Origin: [Scytonema hofmanni] UTEX 2349 | GTDB lineage: Bacteria; Cyanobacteriota; Cyanobacteriia; Cyanobacteriales; Nostocaceae | Length of the DNA stretch: 64,000 nt | Direction: 5' to 3' | NCBI RefSeq assembly: GCF_000582685.1 | Contig: NZ_KK073769.1 | Location: 440,579 to 504,578 of the forward strand | In this document: one piece after another, positions 52,517 to 62,067 of the stretch | Layout of the letters: every line of letters begins with the position of its first letter | How positions within the stretch are numbered: position 1 is the stretch's first letter | Translations under genes and position numbers: made by a program | Notes under the pieces: model-generated | Databases searched by the model: none | Told to the model about the DNA's origin: nothing | The model's input: only the letters and a program-made list of their open reading frames with translations

Positions 52517-53128
52517 TTATCCAGGTAAGTAGGCATCAATTAGCGTACCTGCCGCTTTTTCTAAAGATACTTCCGCAACTGTACCAAATAACCGCCGTTG
52601 TGCGAACGCGCCATCAAGCAGCAAAAGTAAGTTCGCACCAAGTTCCCGTGGATTGCTTGCACCAGCTTCTTGAGCTAATTCAATCAGCCTTGATCGTACC
52701 GCTTCTTTATGCTTGATAGAAACTTGATGTCCCGGATAATCTAATTCGGCAAATTCTGATGTTGTGATTAAAAACGGACAACCCAAACAATCTGGTTTTG
52801 CCAATAGTTCATCTAACCATTTAAAAACTGCCAATAATTTTTCACCAGGCTGATTGGGATGCTTGGCAATTTCAGCTTCCATCAATTTCCAAAAGCGTTG
52901 ATTGCGGCGCTCTAAATATGCTACCACCAAATCATCCTTAGACGGAAAATATCGATATAGCGTTGTTTTCGCCACCCCAGACTTGGCGATAATGGTATCC
53001 ACCCCAGTTGCCCGAATTCCCTGCCGATAAAAAAGTTCATCGGCAATATCCAAAATATGTTCTCTTAATGTCGGCTTTGGTTCATCTGGTTTAGCCTTGA
53101 CACGAGTCTTTGGCATTGAATTTTCCAA
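52517..53128 (-). CDS. TetR-family transcriptional regulator
   Basis: A 203-residue regulator. The N-terminal helix-turn-helix is LREHILDIADELFYRQGIRA with TTLYRYFPSKDDLVVAYLERR. The C-terminal ligand domain follows (FLITTSEFAELDYPGHQ). It is divergent from the NADP-reductase gene at 53224, and palindromes AAAACAGACCTGTCTGTTTT and ACAGACCTGTATGT lie between the starts, the expected binding sites. Confidence 0.92.
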   Translation of the reverse strand: MENSMPKTRVKAKPDEPKPTLREHILDIADELFYRQGIRATGVDTIIAKSGVAKTTLYRYFPSKDDLVVAYLERRNQRFWKLMEAEIAKHPNQPGEKLLAVFKWLDELLAKPDCLGCPFLITTSEFAELDYPGHQVSIKHKEAVRSRLIELAQEAGASNPRELGANLLLLLDGAFAQRRLFGTVAEVSLEKAAGTLIDAYLPG

Positions 53129-53151
53129 TTTTATATCTCTATTGACATGAT

Positions 53152-53206
53152 ACAGACCTGTATGTTATCTCTCAATTAAATAAACAAAAACAGACCTGTC
53201 TGTTTT
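53152..53206. promoter_or_regulatory. candidate TetR operators (two ACAGACCTGT sites)
   Basis: ACAGACCTGTATGT at 53152 and AAAACAGACCTGTCTGTTTT at 53187-53206 share ACAGACCTGT. The second is a near-perfect palindrome directly upstream of the reductase Shine-Dalgarno (AAAGGAAAA). The regulator likely represses both directions. Confidence 0.75.
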
Positions 53207-53223
53207 ATAAAGGAAAACAAGTC

Positions 53224-53904
53224 ATGAAAATAGGAATCATCGGTAGTGGCAATATGGGACGGTCTTTAGGTATTCTTTGGGCAGAACAGGGACATCAAGT
53301 ATATTTTGGTTCCCGCGATGCCGAAAAAGGAAAAACAGTGGCTGAATTTGCACTCCTGGGAACGCAAGGTGGTACAAATGATGAAGCGGCTGCATTTGCT
53401 GATGTCATTTTGTGGACAGCACGCGGTATCCTACCTTATGAATTGCTATCTAACGCTGAAGTTCTCAACGGTAAAATTATCATTGATTGCAATAATCAAG
53501 ATATCCCCTCTGAATTTGCTTATCCGGCAATTGAGGAATCGCTAGCAGAGAAGCTTGCTAAAGAAGTTCCAAATGCTCGCGTGGTGAAAGCATTTAACAC
53601 GATGGCACAGGAGGTGTTTGAATTAGCACCTGAACCACTTAAGGATTATCAAGTTTCGGTTTTTGTTGCTGGGGATGACGAACAAGCGAGAAAAACAGTA
53701 ATGCAACTGGCTCTTGAGATTGGATTTGTACCAATAGATTGCGGTGTTTTACGTAATGCTCGATTAGTGGAAGGCTTAGGTGATTTCATCCGCTTGATCA
53801 TGATTGGTCAGCAACAAGGCTCTTATGCAACTATTTCTGTGAGCGTCCTACCTACTCCACAAGAACAACGCTTAGGTGGACGGCAAAATTCGGCTTTGAA
53901 GTGA
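53224..53904 (+). CDS. F420-dependent NADP oxidoreductase-like protein
   Basis: A 226-residue Rossmann protein: MKIGIIGSGNMGRSLGILWA (GxGxxG), VYFGSRDAEKG (NADP-type), GGTNDEAAAFADVILWT, and VKAFNTMAQEVFEL. This matches F420_oxidored-type/NADPH-dependent reductases. F420 use in cyanobacteria is uncertain, so an unknown redox substrate is more likely. Expression is probably released when TetR binds a ligand. Confidence 0.85.
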   Translation: MKIGIIGSGNMGRSLGILWAEQGHQVYFGSRDAEKGKTVAEFALLGTQGGTNDEAAAFADVILWTARGILPYELLSNAEVLNGKIIIDCNNQDIPSEFAYPAIEESLAEKLAKEVPNARVVKAFNTMAQEVFELAPEPLKDYQVSVFVAGDDEQARKTVMQLALEIGFVPIDCGVLRNARLVEGLGDFIRLIMIGQQQGSYATISVSVLPTPQEQRLGGRQNSALK

Positions 53905-54060
53905 ATTTAATTTGCCTTGCAGAATTTGGATATCTGTAAAAAAGGCATCTTAACAACTAACTAATACTGTAGGGGCAACTTCTTTGCGATCGCCTTATTC
54001 AATTAAGACAATCTCAAAGATGTCGCCCCTAAAATTTACAAAAGTGTTAGATAATCGTTT

Positions 54061-54777
54061 TTACTCAGCAGTAACCAATTCAGTACTACCGGGAGTGCGA
54101 CGCCGTGTCAAACTATTAAACAGCATCAAACCGATCGCTTTAATCAAATTGCCTTCCAACTCTTGGAACATCTTCATATTCAGCCCAAAAGCTGCGTTTG
54201 CTTCATTAACAATGCGATCTGCCGTAGCATCATCAATCGGCAACTCATCTACAGAAGAACGATATTTTGCTTTAAAAGCCTTCTCGTCCGGAATGTCTGC
54301 AAACTCATAAAAAGCGGTACCTTGCCCATCATTCAGGTTCATCCCCGTTACCGCGATGTTTTTGAGAATTTGTCCTCCTGATAAATCCCCGATATAACGA
54401 GTATAAGAATGGGCAATTAACAATTCTGGTTCATTTGCGGATATTTCCCGGATGCGCTTTACATAAGCTTCACCCGCAGGCGATAATTGAATTTGCTCGC
54501 GCCAGTTAGAACCATAATAATAAGCCAAGTCTTTCTCTAGGCTATGCTTGCGGTTTAGCTGAGGAAAGTTAATTTTGGAAACAATCGGATGATTCCGATG
54601 CTTTTCTATCTCCTCTTCCATCGCTGAATAGATGAAGTAGAAGTTGCCCACTAGCTTCCGGTAGGAGTTTTTTTCTACCACTCCTTTTAAAAAACACTTG
54701 ACAAAACCGACATTCTCTGCCATTGTGTGGGCTTTTTTAGTGCCTACACGCAATTTGGTTGCTAAATTGCTGCTCAT
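54061..54777 (-). CDS. ho1: heme oxygenase
   Basis: A 238-residue HO-1 type enzyme: LRVGTKKAHTMAENVGFVK (proximal His), YYGSNWREQIQLSPAGEAYV, and the distal LIAHSYTRYIGDLSGGQIL helix with glycines. It opens heme to biliverdin IX-alpha, the first step to phycobilins and phytochrome chromophore. The ATG at 54777 (MSSNLATKLRVG) is the family start; the frame upstream to 54831 reads into a structured non-coding element. Confidence 0.96.
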   Translation of the reverse strand: MSSNLATKLRVGTKKAHTMAENVGFVKCFLKGVVEKNSYRKLVGNFYFIYSAMEEEIEKHRNHPIVSKINFPQLNRKHSLEKDLAYYYGSNWREQIQLSPAGEAYVKRIREISANEPELLIAHSYTRYIGDLSGGQILKNIAVTGMNLNDGQGTAFYEFADIPDEKAFKAKYRSSVDELPIDDATADRIVNEANAAFGLNMKMFQELEGNLIKAIGLMLFNSLTRRRTPGSTELVTAE

Positions 54778-54787
54778 CGTAAATATG

Positions 54788-55182
54788 GGTATGAAACCCC
54801 GTCCTTGTAGGACGGCTTTATATTTGCCCATTACCGCCTCGGAGTTGTTTAATTCGGTGTGCCATTGTGATGCACTTTCAATGGGACAATTACCATTTCA
54901 AATTTCACAACTCTGTACGCATAACGGTTTTGCTACCGAAGTAGCCTCCCTTGCGGGGTGATGTTAGCTTAGACCTGTTATAAGAGCTTGTTAGGCTTGC
55001 AACACTAAACCAGTGACCTTAGTTTTGTTTAATCACAAGCGACAGGGCAGGGGACTAGCTTCGCATTGCCCTCGGTGTCGTGACTCAAATAACGTTTACC
55101 TATTGCTAGGTGGTCGGGTCAGAATGGCTTGATGATTTCTCATACAAGCCCTATGCCTTTAGGCTAGGGTTCCTGACACTAA
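54788..55182 (-). mobile_element. structured element upstream of heme oxygenase (IS605-like relic?)
   Basis: On the minus strand the region starts GTGTCAGGAACCCTAGCCTA with a hairpin CCCTAgCC..GGCATAGGG and ends with CCGTCCTACAAGGACGGGGT, another stem. Several inner stems are visible (GCAAGGGAGGC, GGGCAATGCG). No long coding frame exists. The layout of terminal hairpins resembles palindrome-ended non-autonomous IS200/IS605 elements; a 5' regulatory leader of heme oxygenase is an alternative. Confidence 0.35.
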
Positions 55183-55757
55183 ATTTCTCAACTTTAAAAG
55201 GTCAACTGCCAAAGTCTTGATTTACCGACGGCGAAAAAGCTACTAAAAACTTACATTAAAGCTAATTGATGAGAATTTTCATTAAAATTTCTTAAGTTGC
55301 AATATTTTGTATTATTTGAAACGGAAAATTCCCTAGTAAACAGAAGCTATTCACGGCATTATTTTAAGATTTGTTTCAATTGGCGTTGCATTTTGTCTGA
55401 ATTATGAATAGGGCATGGTAGGAAGGGGAATTACATTTATATATGCCCACTAGACATCGATCGCTATGCTTATTATGCGTTACCCGAAATCCTTGTAGAG
55501 ACGTAGCACTGCTACGTCTCTTGAAAAAAGGGTGATATATTTTGCGATCGCTACTTAAATACTAAGCAAAATCTTCATGAAATATTGATAATTACATATA
55601 CTATTATCACATAAAATTCAGTATTATTGCGTAATAACAGGTGGTTCAAAATCAATTTCACTTCTCAGCTAACCAGTATATTGTCCTAATAAAAAGCTAC
55701 TCTGTCAGAATTGTTGAATAAATTGTAAAGTGTTATTCTCCTGTGTGACTGTGTGGA
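55183..55757. other. A/T-rich spacer upstream of glmM
   Basis: About 575 bases without a gene. It holds the hairpin GTAGAGACGTAGCACTGCTA at 55495-55521 and A/T-rich sequence likely containing the glmM promoter. Confidence 0.55.
55495..55521. repeat. GTAGAGACG hairpin, TAGCACTGCTA core
   Basis: GTAGAGACGTAGCACTGCTA plus CGTCTCT: same family as 22596, 47170 and 49443. Confidence 0.8.
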
Positions 55758-55769
55758 GTGTTTAAACCA

Positions 55770-57248
55770 ATGGTTTCATATATAACTCAAACTCAAAACG
55801 GCTTTCGTGGCGATTCTGCTTCTAGTTCTGAAACATCGACGAAAGGTATAGAAGACAGTTTTGCACATAATTTAATCGCACTACCAGCAAATCCCCTATT
55901 TGGTACAGATGGCATTCGTGGAAAAGTGGGAGAATTGCTGAGTGCGCCTTTAGCATTGCAAGTAGGCTTCTGGACAGGTATTATTTTACGTAACCATGCT
56001 ACCAATTCAGGACCAGTGATTCTGGGGCAAGATTCGAGAAACTCCAGTGATATGCTGGCAATGGCTTTGAGTGCTGGCTTAACCGCAGCCGGTATAGAGG
56101 TTTGGTATTTAGGATTGTGCCCAACTCCTACGGTAGCTTATCTCGTCAGCGTCAGCGATGCCATTGGCGGAGTGATGATTTCTGCCAGTCACAACCCACC
56201 AGAAGACAACGGCATTAAAATTTTTGGGGCAACCGGTACCAAGTTACCGCAACTGTTACAGACAGCAATTGAAGCAGGGCTGCGGGGCAAGGCAATATTA
56301 CCTGCTATTGTTAGTAATTGTGGACGGCATTACTCGCGCCCGGAGTTAGTAAAAAATTATGCTTTATCGTTGCAACAACCTTTAGAGAATGTTGTAAGTC
56401 TTCAGGGAATGAAGATTGTTTTAGATTTGGCTTGGGGTGCAGCAGTTAACTTGGCACCAGCAGTATTCAGAGAAATGGGGGCAGAAGTAATCTGCTTACA
56501 TAACGAAGCGGATGGATCTCGCATTAACGTTAACTGTGGTTCGACTCACCTAGATATTCTCGCCCAAACTGTCAAAGAACAGAATGCTGACATCGGCTTT
56601 GCTTTTGATGGCGATGCCGATCGCGTCTTAGCAGTAGATAATATCGGCAGGCAAGTTAACGGCGATTACATCCTTTATTTGTGGGGACGCAGTTTGCAAC
56701 AAAAGCAACAGCTGCCAGATAACTTAATAATTTCCACCGTCATGGCGAACTTAGGCTTCGAGAAAGCTTGGAAAGAAATTGGCGGTCAGCTAACTCGCAC
56801 AGCAGTTGGGGATCAATACGTTCAAGCCGAAATGCTGAAAACAGGGGCAATGCTAGGCGGTGAACAATCCGGTCACATACTGTGCCGTCATTATGGTATC
56901 ACGGGCGATGGTTTATTAACAGCTTTACATATAGCCGCTTTAGTGAAAGAATCCGGTGTTTCCCTCAAAGAACTGGTAGATCAAAGCTTTGAAACTTATC
57001 CACAATTATTGCAGAACGTGCGAGTTGTAGATCGCGATCGCCGATTGGGATGGAAGAATTGCCAACCCATCCAACAAGCGATCGCTCTCGCCGAAGTTGC
57101 AATGGGCGATTCCGGTAGAATATTAGTTCGCGCTTCTGGTACAGAACCGGTCATCAGAGTTATGGTAGAAGCTGCCAATGCTGAACTTGCTCATTACTGG
57201 ACAAAAGAATTAGTCTCACAAGTCCAGCAACACCTAGGAGATTCTTGA
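55770..57248 (+). CDS. glmM: phosphoglucosamine mutase
   Basis: A 492-residue phosphohexomutase: LFGTDGIRGKVGELL, active-site serine loop GVMISASHNPPEDNGIKIFG, metal loop GFAFDGDADRVLAVD, sugar loop GGEQSGHIL, and phosphate loop VRASGTEPVIRVMVEA. It converts glucosamine-6-phosphate to glucosamine-1-phosphate for UDP-GlcNAc. The ATG at 55770 is preferred to an upstream GTG at 55758 because GTGGAG lies at a suitable distance. There is an N-terminal extension of about 40 residues before the domain. Confidence 0.96.
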   Translation: MVSYITQTQNGFRGDSASSSETSTKGIEDSFAHNLIALPANPLFGTDGIRGKVGELLSAPLALQVGFWTGIILRNHATNSGPVILGQDSRNSSDMLAMALSAGLTAAGIEVWYLGLCPTPTVAYLVSVSDAIGGVMISASHNPPEDNGIKIFGATGTKLPQLLQTAIEAGLRGKAILPAIVSNCGRHYSRPELVKNYALSLQQPLENVVSLQGMKIVLDLAWGAAVNLAPAVFREMGAEVICLHNEADGSRINVNCGSTHLDILAQTVKEQNADIGFAFDGDADRVLAVDNIGRQVNGDYILYLWGRSLQQKQQLPDNLIISTVMANLGFEKAWKEIGGQLTRTAVGDQYVQAEMLKTGAMLGGEQSGHILCRHYGITGDGLLTALHIAALVKESGVSLKELVDQSFETYPQLLQNVRVVDRDRRLGWKNCQPIQQAIALAEVAMGDSGRILVRASGTEPVIRVMVEAANAELAHYWTKELVSQVQQHLGDS

Positions 57249-57298
57249 AGAGGGGGAAAGGGGAAAGGGAATGAAAAAAGAATTCACAGCATGTTTTT

Positions 57299-57389
57299 AG
57301 GACTTACGCACTTGTTACGAAAAAACAAGACTTTGAGATTGCTTCCTTACGTCGCAATGACAGAAATTCGTAGTCCGTGCGTAAGTCCT
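57299..57389. mobile_element. MITE-like element, AGGACTTACGCA family, copy 3
   Basis: A 91-base element with 13-base perfect ends AGGACTTACGCAC / GTGCGTAAGTCCT. The interior differs from copies 1 and 2 (CAAGACTTTGAGATTGC). It lies between glmM and its terminator. Confidence 0.75.
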
Positions 57390-57500
57390 GGTTTTAAACA
57401 ACTTCTTCCATGAACCGCTTTCCCCCAATGAAGATAAACGATTTTGGATTGTTAGTTATTGTCTGTTATACCAATTCCCTATCAACCTGTATTTAATTTA

Positions 57501-57522
57501 GCCCGCGTAGGCGGGCTTTGTT
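57501..57522 (+). terminator. intrinsic terminator downstream of glmM
   Basis: GCCCGCGTAGGCGGGCTTTG: a 6-base G/C stem with 4-base loop followed by a short T-rich tail. A second stem (CCCTACCCTAGAAGGGTAGG) follows at 57531. Confidence 0.65.
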
Positions 57523-57630
57523 CGTATAGCCCTACCCTAGAAGGGTAGGTATAAAAAATTAATGTTAATTTCAAACAACCACTAACTATCAACCATTTCC
57601 CAATACCTAATCTAAAATCTCAAATTGAGA

Positions 57631-59325
57631 ATGCTAAAACTTAAGAAAAAATCCAAAAACTCAAAAAAAAAGCACTTAGTACCAGAAACACCTCCTCTTA
57701 CCTTGCAAGAAAGGTTAGCCCAAAAACGCAAAGCAACCAAAGCACGTAAAGAATTCACTGGCTTACTTACCAAAACTGTTTCTATTGCCATTGTGGTCGG
57801 TATTCTGCTGGCTATAGTCGGCGGAATTAAAGCCGCAGTTCCTGGTGTAGTCGGAATCATTATCATCGCCTTTTGTTTCAAATACCCCCGACAAGCGCTT
57901 TTTGCCTTTCTCGTTTACGTACCTTTGGGTGGTACTATTACTTACTACGTCGGTAACAGTCCTATACTTCAATTAGCCAAAGACGCTTTCTACATTCCAG
58001 CGTTAATTTCAATTTGGCAACTTTCCAAAAAGCGGGGACTACCCCTGCTGATTCCCCAAGCCCTGAAAACGCCACTATTTATTTTATTAGGTTGCTGCAC
58101 AATAACTTTACTATTTATCAATGGCGCTCAACAATTCAGCCCGCCTCCTGTGGGGTTACTGCAAGACGCACCCAAGGAAATACCTCTAGGCATGGGTATT
58201 TTGGGAATGAAAGTATTATTAGGCTACTTACCCCTGATTACTTGTTATTACTACATGATTCGTGACAAGCGGGATTTTCTCTTTTTGTCGCGCTTACAAG
58301 TTAGCCTGATACTTGTCTCCTGTATCTTGGGGTTTCTTCAGTATTTGTTACTACTAACAGGGATATGTGAAGGTACTAGAAATGCTGTCGGCGATGATTT
58401 ATTTAAAGCCACACTTGAGGCTAGATGTTATATTGGCGGTTCTCTAGTTTATAGTCCCAGTCAAGGGATGATTCGCTTACCAGGAACCTTTGTTGCTCCT
58501 TGGCAGTGGGCATGGTTCCTTATTTCCAGCACCTTTTTTACTTTTGCTACTGGCTTTAGCGACCCCTCAATTCTTTGGCGAATTGTAGGTTTAGGTTCTT
58601 TAGTCACAGTGTTTCTTAATGCAGTTATTTCTGGACAAAGAATTGCCTTAGCTTTAGTCCCCACCTGCTTCGTACTTTTACTATTGCTTACTGGTCAACT
58701 TGGCAACCTCAAACGGTTTATCCCCTTAGGAATGGGACTTGCCCTGATTGTGACAATTGCCGTAGTCAGCAATCCCACAGTTGTGCAAGAAAGGACGGAT
58801 AGCTTTGTCAGTCGCTGGAATGCGTCACCTCCTCAACAATTTATCGTCGATCAATTTGAAGAGAATTGGAAAAACTCAAAAGGACCCTTCGGAACTGGTT
58901 TAGGTCGAGCGACTAACTCTGCCCGTGCTTTAGGTCAAACAAAACTGGTTGAAACCTACTACCCGAAACTGCTTTATGAAATTGGTATTTTGGGAGTATT
59001 AGCATTTTTGAGTTTGGTAACAACTTTAACAGTCGTGTGCTACCGGACATACCGTTTGATAAAAAACCGTAATTACCGCAGTTACGCAGCCGCGATGTGG
59101 GTGTTTATATTGTTTATTAGTTACAACACCTACTACTACCCTCTAGATGTCGATCCTGTTGCTGTTTATTACTGGTTTGCAGCGGGAATTCTTTTGAAAT
59201 TGCCAGTGTTAGATCGGCAAGATAAAGAAATAGAAGAAGGGATACAACAAAAAAGCAAAAAAGATTTTAGCAAAGAAGGACAAGGGAAAAAGGTAAGGGG
59301 TAAAGGGAAAGATTTTGAAACCTAA
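57631..59325 (+). CDS. hpsL: O-antigen-ligase/polymerase-type membrane protein (HpsL-like)
   Basis: A 564-residue polytopic protein with about ten helices. A basic N-terminus (KLKKKSKNSKKKH) precedes the first helix (TVSIAIVVGILLAIVGGI). The Wzy/O-antigen-ligase-like core includes MIRLPGTFVAPWQWAWFLI, GQRIALALVPTCF, GPFGTGLGRATNSARA and the late VETYYPKLLYEIGILG. Order and neighbours (glycosyltransferases on the same strand) fit the HpsL of hormogonium polysaccharide clusters; the symbol is inferred from context. ATG at 57631 chosen over TTG 57625. Confidence 0.7.
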   Translation: MLKLKKKSKNSKKKHLVPETPPLTLQERLAQKRKATKARKEFTGLLTKTVSIAIVVGILLAIVGGIKAAVPGVVGIIIIAFCFKYPRQALFAFLVYVPLGGTITYYVGNSPILQLAKDAFYIPALISIWQLSKKRGLPLLIPQALKTPLFILLGCCTITLLFINGAQQFSPPPVGLLQDAPKEIPLGMGILGMKVLLGYLPLITCYYYMIRDKRDFLFLSRLQVSLILVSCILGFLQYLLLLTGICEGTRNAVGDDLFKATLEARCYIGGSLVYSPSQGMIRLPGTFVAPWQWAWFLISSTFFTFATGFSDPSILWRIVGLGSLVTVFLNAVISGQRIALALVPTCFVLLLLLTGQLGNLKRFIPLGMGLALIVTIAVVSNPTVVQERTDSFVSRWNASPPQQFIVDQFEENWKNSKGPFGTGLGRATNSARALGQTKLVETYYPKLLYEIGILGVLAFLSLVTTLTVVCYRTYRLIKNRNYRSYAAAMWVFILFISYNTYYYPLDVDPVAVYYWFAAGILLKLPVLDRQDKEIEEGIQQKSKKDFSKEGQGKKVRGKGKDFET

Positions 59326-59372
59326 TTAAAGGGTATAAAGGCATCATTATTAGACATAGGAGTGGAAAAGAT

Positions 59373-59446
59373 GTAGAGACGCGACGGCAGGTGCTTCAAC
59401 GCTCGTGACCTCCGCAACGCACTGCCTGAAATTTCGTGTCTCTACA
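59373..59446. repeat. GTAGAGACG hairpin split by a 44-base palindromic insert
   Basis: GTAGAGACGCGA continues after the insert as AATTTCGTGTCTCTAC, the CGAAATTTCG-core hairpin. The insert (59385-59428) has its own inverted ends CGGCAGGTGC and GCACTGCCTG. The rest of the 59326-59733 spacer has one more hairpin (AAAGACTACCGTAGTCTTT near 59525). Confidence 0.75.
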
Positions 59447-59733
59447 GGTCTGTATTTATATCAAAATTTTTGTGAAATGCGATCGCACGCTGACCAACTC
59501 TATGAGAAACGACAGATTGGAGAAAGACTACCGTAGTCTTTCGGAGGGCAGCAGCTTCTAAATTAAGCTAAATTAAGGGTTGCAAAATTTTCTTCATAGC
59601 ATCTACTATTTCCTCAGCTATCAAGATGAGAATCAATGAGGAAAATTAATGACATGAAGAAACAGAATTAAAATTTTGCTTCATTTAATTTCGTAGATAA
59701 TTAACAATTAACCAAATCAAAAATGAGATAAAA

Positions 59734-60894
59734 ATGGCAAATATTCTTATCGCCGGTCAAAAACACCTCAGTATTCCCAATATGCCTCGAAACTCTAAGC
59801 ATACAATTATCCGTCCTAAACCTTTTCCTTCCGGAAGGTATCCTTTAGAAAAAATTTGGCGACCTTTACGAAGCTTTAGTTATTGCAAACCTACATGGAA
59901 CAAATATCATGTTGTTCATGCTTTCAACAGCATCCAATATACAAATAAACCTTGGTTAGTTACCTTTGAAGATCATCTTTTTTTATATATCAATCCCCAG
60001 AATAAATTTGAAGCTGCAACTTATGATTTTTTAAACAATCGCTTAACATTAGAAAATTGCAAAAAACTTATAGCTATTTCTGATTATGCGAAAATGAGAT
60101 TTATCAAACGAATGGAAGTCAGCAATATCCTAGATAAGATAGTTAATAAATTGGATGTAATACCTCCGCATTTCCCTGTCAAAGTTAGCCAGCATAAAAC
60201 TTATAACTCCGAGAATAAAATACAGTTAACATTTGTCGGAAATCACTTTGCTAGAAAAGGTGGTATCGTTGCTTTAAGACTAGCAAAAAAAGCCGAAAAA
60301 ATGGGTTTACCTATTACTATACATATCATATCTGAGTTGCGATATGGACTAGGAGTACCTACTGATTTTCCCGACAAAGATAAGTATGCAGAAGATTTAA
60401 AGTTACTTGATTTAAATAACGTTATTTTTCATAACAAGATTAGCAATGAGAAAGTTCTGGAGTTACTATCCGAAAGTCATTTTCAAATATTAGCGACATT
60501 ACATGATACTTATGGTTATAGCATTCTAGAAGGATTTTCTGTAGCAACTCCTGCTATTACTACTAATATATGTGCATTGCCAGAATTTATTCGTCATCAA
60601 GAAAATGGATATTTACTGCACTTAGAAACTAACGAACTTAGACACTGGAAAGACTGGCAACATGGCGAAAAACTTAAAACCGAGGAATACTGGAATGTTC
60701 TTAATAGCACCTATGAAAATCTTGCAGATCAAGCATTACAGCTAATAATAGAATTTCTTGATAGACCGGATAAACGCGAGCATTATGAATTTCTAAGTGC
60801 AGAAGCATTAGCTCAAGCAGAAAATGTTCATAACTCCCAAAAACAAAATGAGTTATTTGACAATTTGTATGCAGAGTTAGCAGGGGAATACTAA
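59734..60894 (+). CDS. GT4-type glycosyltransferase
   Basis: A 386-residue GT-B glycosyltransferase. The N-terminal half contains WLVTFEDHLFLYI and KKLIAISDYAKMRFIKRM. The C-terminal nucleotide-sugar half has LTFVGNHFARKGGIVALRLA, the E-x7-E-like GYSILEGFSVATPAITTN. The start ATG follows an A/T-rich leader. It belongs to the polysaccharide cluster that includes the HpsL-like gene; the exact linkage is unknown. Confidence 0.85.
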   Translation: MANILIAGQKHLSIPNMPRNSKHTIIRPKPFPSGRYPLEKIWRPLRSFSYCKPTWNKYHVVHAFNSIQYTNKPWLVTFEDHLFLYINPQNKFEAATYDFLNNRLTLENCKKLIAISDYAKMRFIKRMEVSNILDKIVNKLDVIPPHFPVKVSQHKTYNSENKIQLTFVGNHFARKGGIVALRLAKKAEKMGLPITIHIISELRYGLGVPTDFPDKDKYAEDLKLLDLNNVIFHNKISNEKVLELLSESHFQILATLHDTYGYSILEGFSVATPAITTNICALPEFIRHQENGYLLHLETNELRHWKDWQHGEKLKTEEYWNVLNSTYENLADQALQLIIEFLDRPDKREHYEFLSAEALAQAENVHNSQKQNELFDNLYAELAGEY

Positions 60895-60975
60895 ACTAAA
60901 ATTAGATATGGGGTAACTACACACAACAGCATTTAGTAGACATATTGAAAGTGTAATAAAATCAGATAAATCAAC

Positions 60976-61965
60976 ATGATTTCTTTTCCTTTAATTTCTG
61001 TAATTATACCGACCTACGGGCGTGAAGAACCGCTCCGTGATAGTCTTGTGGATGTCCTTAAACAAGATTACCCGAATTTTGAAGTTTTGGTTGTAGACCA
61101 AACCCTCAAACACGAACCAGAAACTCAAGCTTATTTAGAGGAACAGTTAGCAGCAAATAAAATTAAATGGTTCCGCTTGGATTGGGCAAGTTTACCTGGA
61201 GCGCGTAATTATGCTGTGCGGCGATCGCTAGGTGAGATAATTTTGTTTATTGATGATGATGTGCAGTTAAAAAATGGATTTTTAGCGGCACATGCTAAAA
61301 ATTATCTCGAAAAGCCAGAAATCGGGGCTGTTGCCGGCAGGGTATTTGACAGAATGAAATTGGGTGATTCTGGGGGGAAGTTGGAGATTGAATATTTGCC
61401 TCCCGAAGCAATGGACCCAGGAATCGCTTGGTATTATATTGATTTGGTGCATACAGTTAAACCCCAGCAAGTGCTGACAGCAAGGGGTTGCAATATGTCT
61501 TTCCGTCGCGAGATTTTTACTAAGTACGGACTGAGGTTTGATGAGAGGTTTCGTGGTAGTGCAGTGCGTGAGGAATCTGACTTTTGTTTGCGCTTAAGGC
61601 AGACGGGATATAAGATTTGGTATGACCCAGAAGCTGATTTAGTGCATTTAGGGGAAGAAACTGGGGGTTGTCATGATATGAGTATGCGATCGCTCAAATA
61701 TCAAATGACGTTTTACCATAACCATTTTTTATTAGGACTGAAAAACCTCACCGCTACCCAAGCTTTACGCTTATACGCTCGTTTATTTGATTGTCACGTC
61801 CTGGGACGTCCTCCTTGTCACAAAAGCGGTTCCCCGATTAAAATTGTCACCCGCGCTGTTTTCTACTTTTTGGGTTTTCTCAAAGCTGTGGGTACTGTGA
61901 TTCAATCAGCTTGGGATGATGGTCAAATTTACAGTCGATTAGACCAAAAAGCTAGAATGATTTAA
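60976..61965 (+). CDS. hpsN: GT2 glycosyltransferase (HpsN-like)
   Basis: A 329-residue family-2 glycosyltransferase: LISVIIPTYGREEPLRDSL, FEVLVVDQTLKHEPE, DWASLPGARNYAVRRSLGE, metal motif ILFIDDDVQLK, and a later acceptor/catalytic EESDFCLRLRQTGYKIWYDP. The spelling of the first blocks matches HpsN proteins as I recall them. There are C-terminal membrane-associated residues (AVFYFLGFLKAVGTV). The stop codon begins the TCTGCG repeat. Confidence 0.8.
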   Translation: MISFPLISVIIPTYGREEPLRDSLVDVLKQDYPNFEVLVVDQTLKHEPETQAYLEEQLAANKIKWFRLDWASLPGARNYAVRRSLGEIILFIDDDVQLKNGFLAAHAKNYLEKPEIGAVAGRVFDRMKLGDSGGKLEIEYLPPEAMDPGIAWYYIDLVHTVKPQQVLTARGCNMSFRREIFTKYGLRFDERFRGSAVREESDFCLRLRQTGYKIWYDPEADLVHLGEETGGCHDMSMRSLKYQMTFYHNHFLLGLKNLTATQALRLYARLFDCHVLGRPPCHKSGSPIKIVTRAVFYFLGFLKAVGTVIQSAWDDGQIYSRLDQKARMI

Positions 61966-62036
61966 CCGCAGATGAACGCAGATGGACGCGGATAAATATG
62001 GAAATCATCTGCGTTTATCTGCGTGTATCTGCGGTT
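61964..62036. repeat. AACCGCAGATG inverted repeat
   Basis: AACCGCAGATGAACGCAGAT ... ATCTGCGTGTATCTGCGGTT. The arms are inverted over 73 bases; a related interrupted copy is at 14051. It starts inside the stop codon of the preceding gene. Confidence 0.8.
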
Positions 62037-62067
62037 GAAAACAAAAATTACTAATTAGCAAGGATCA

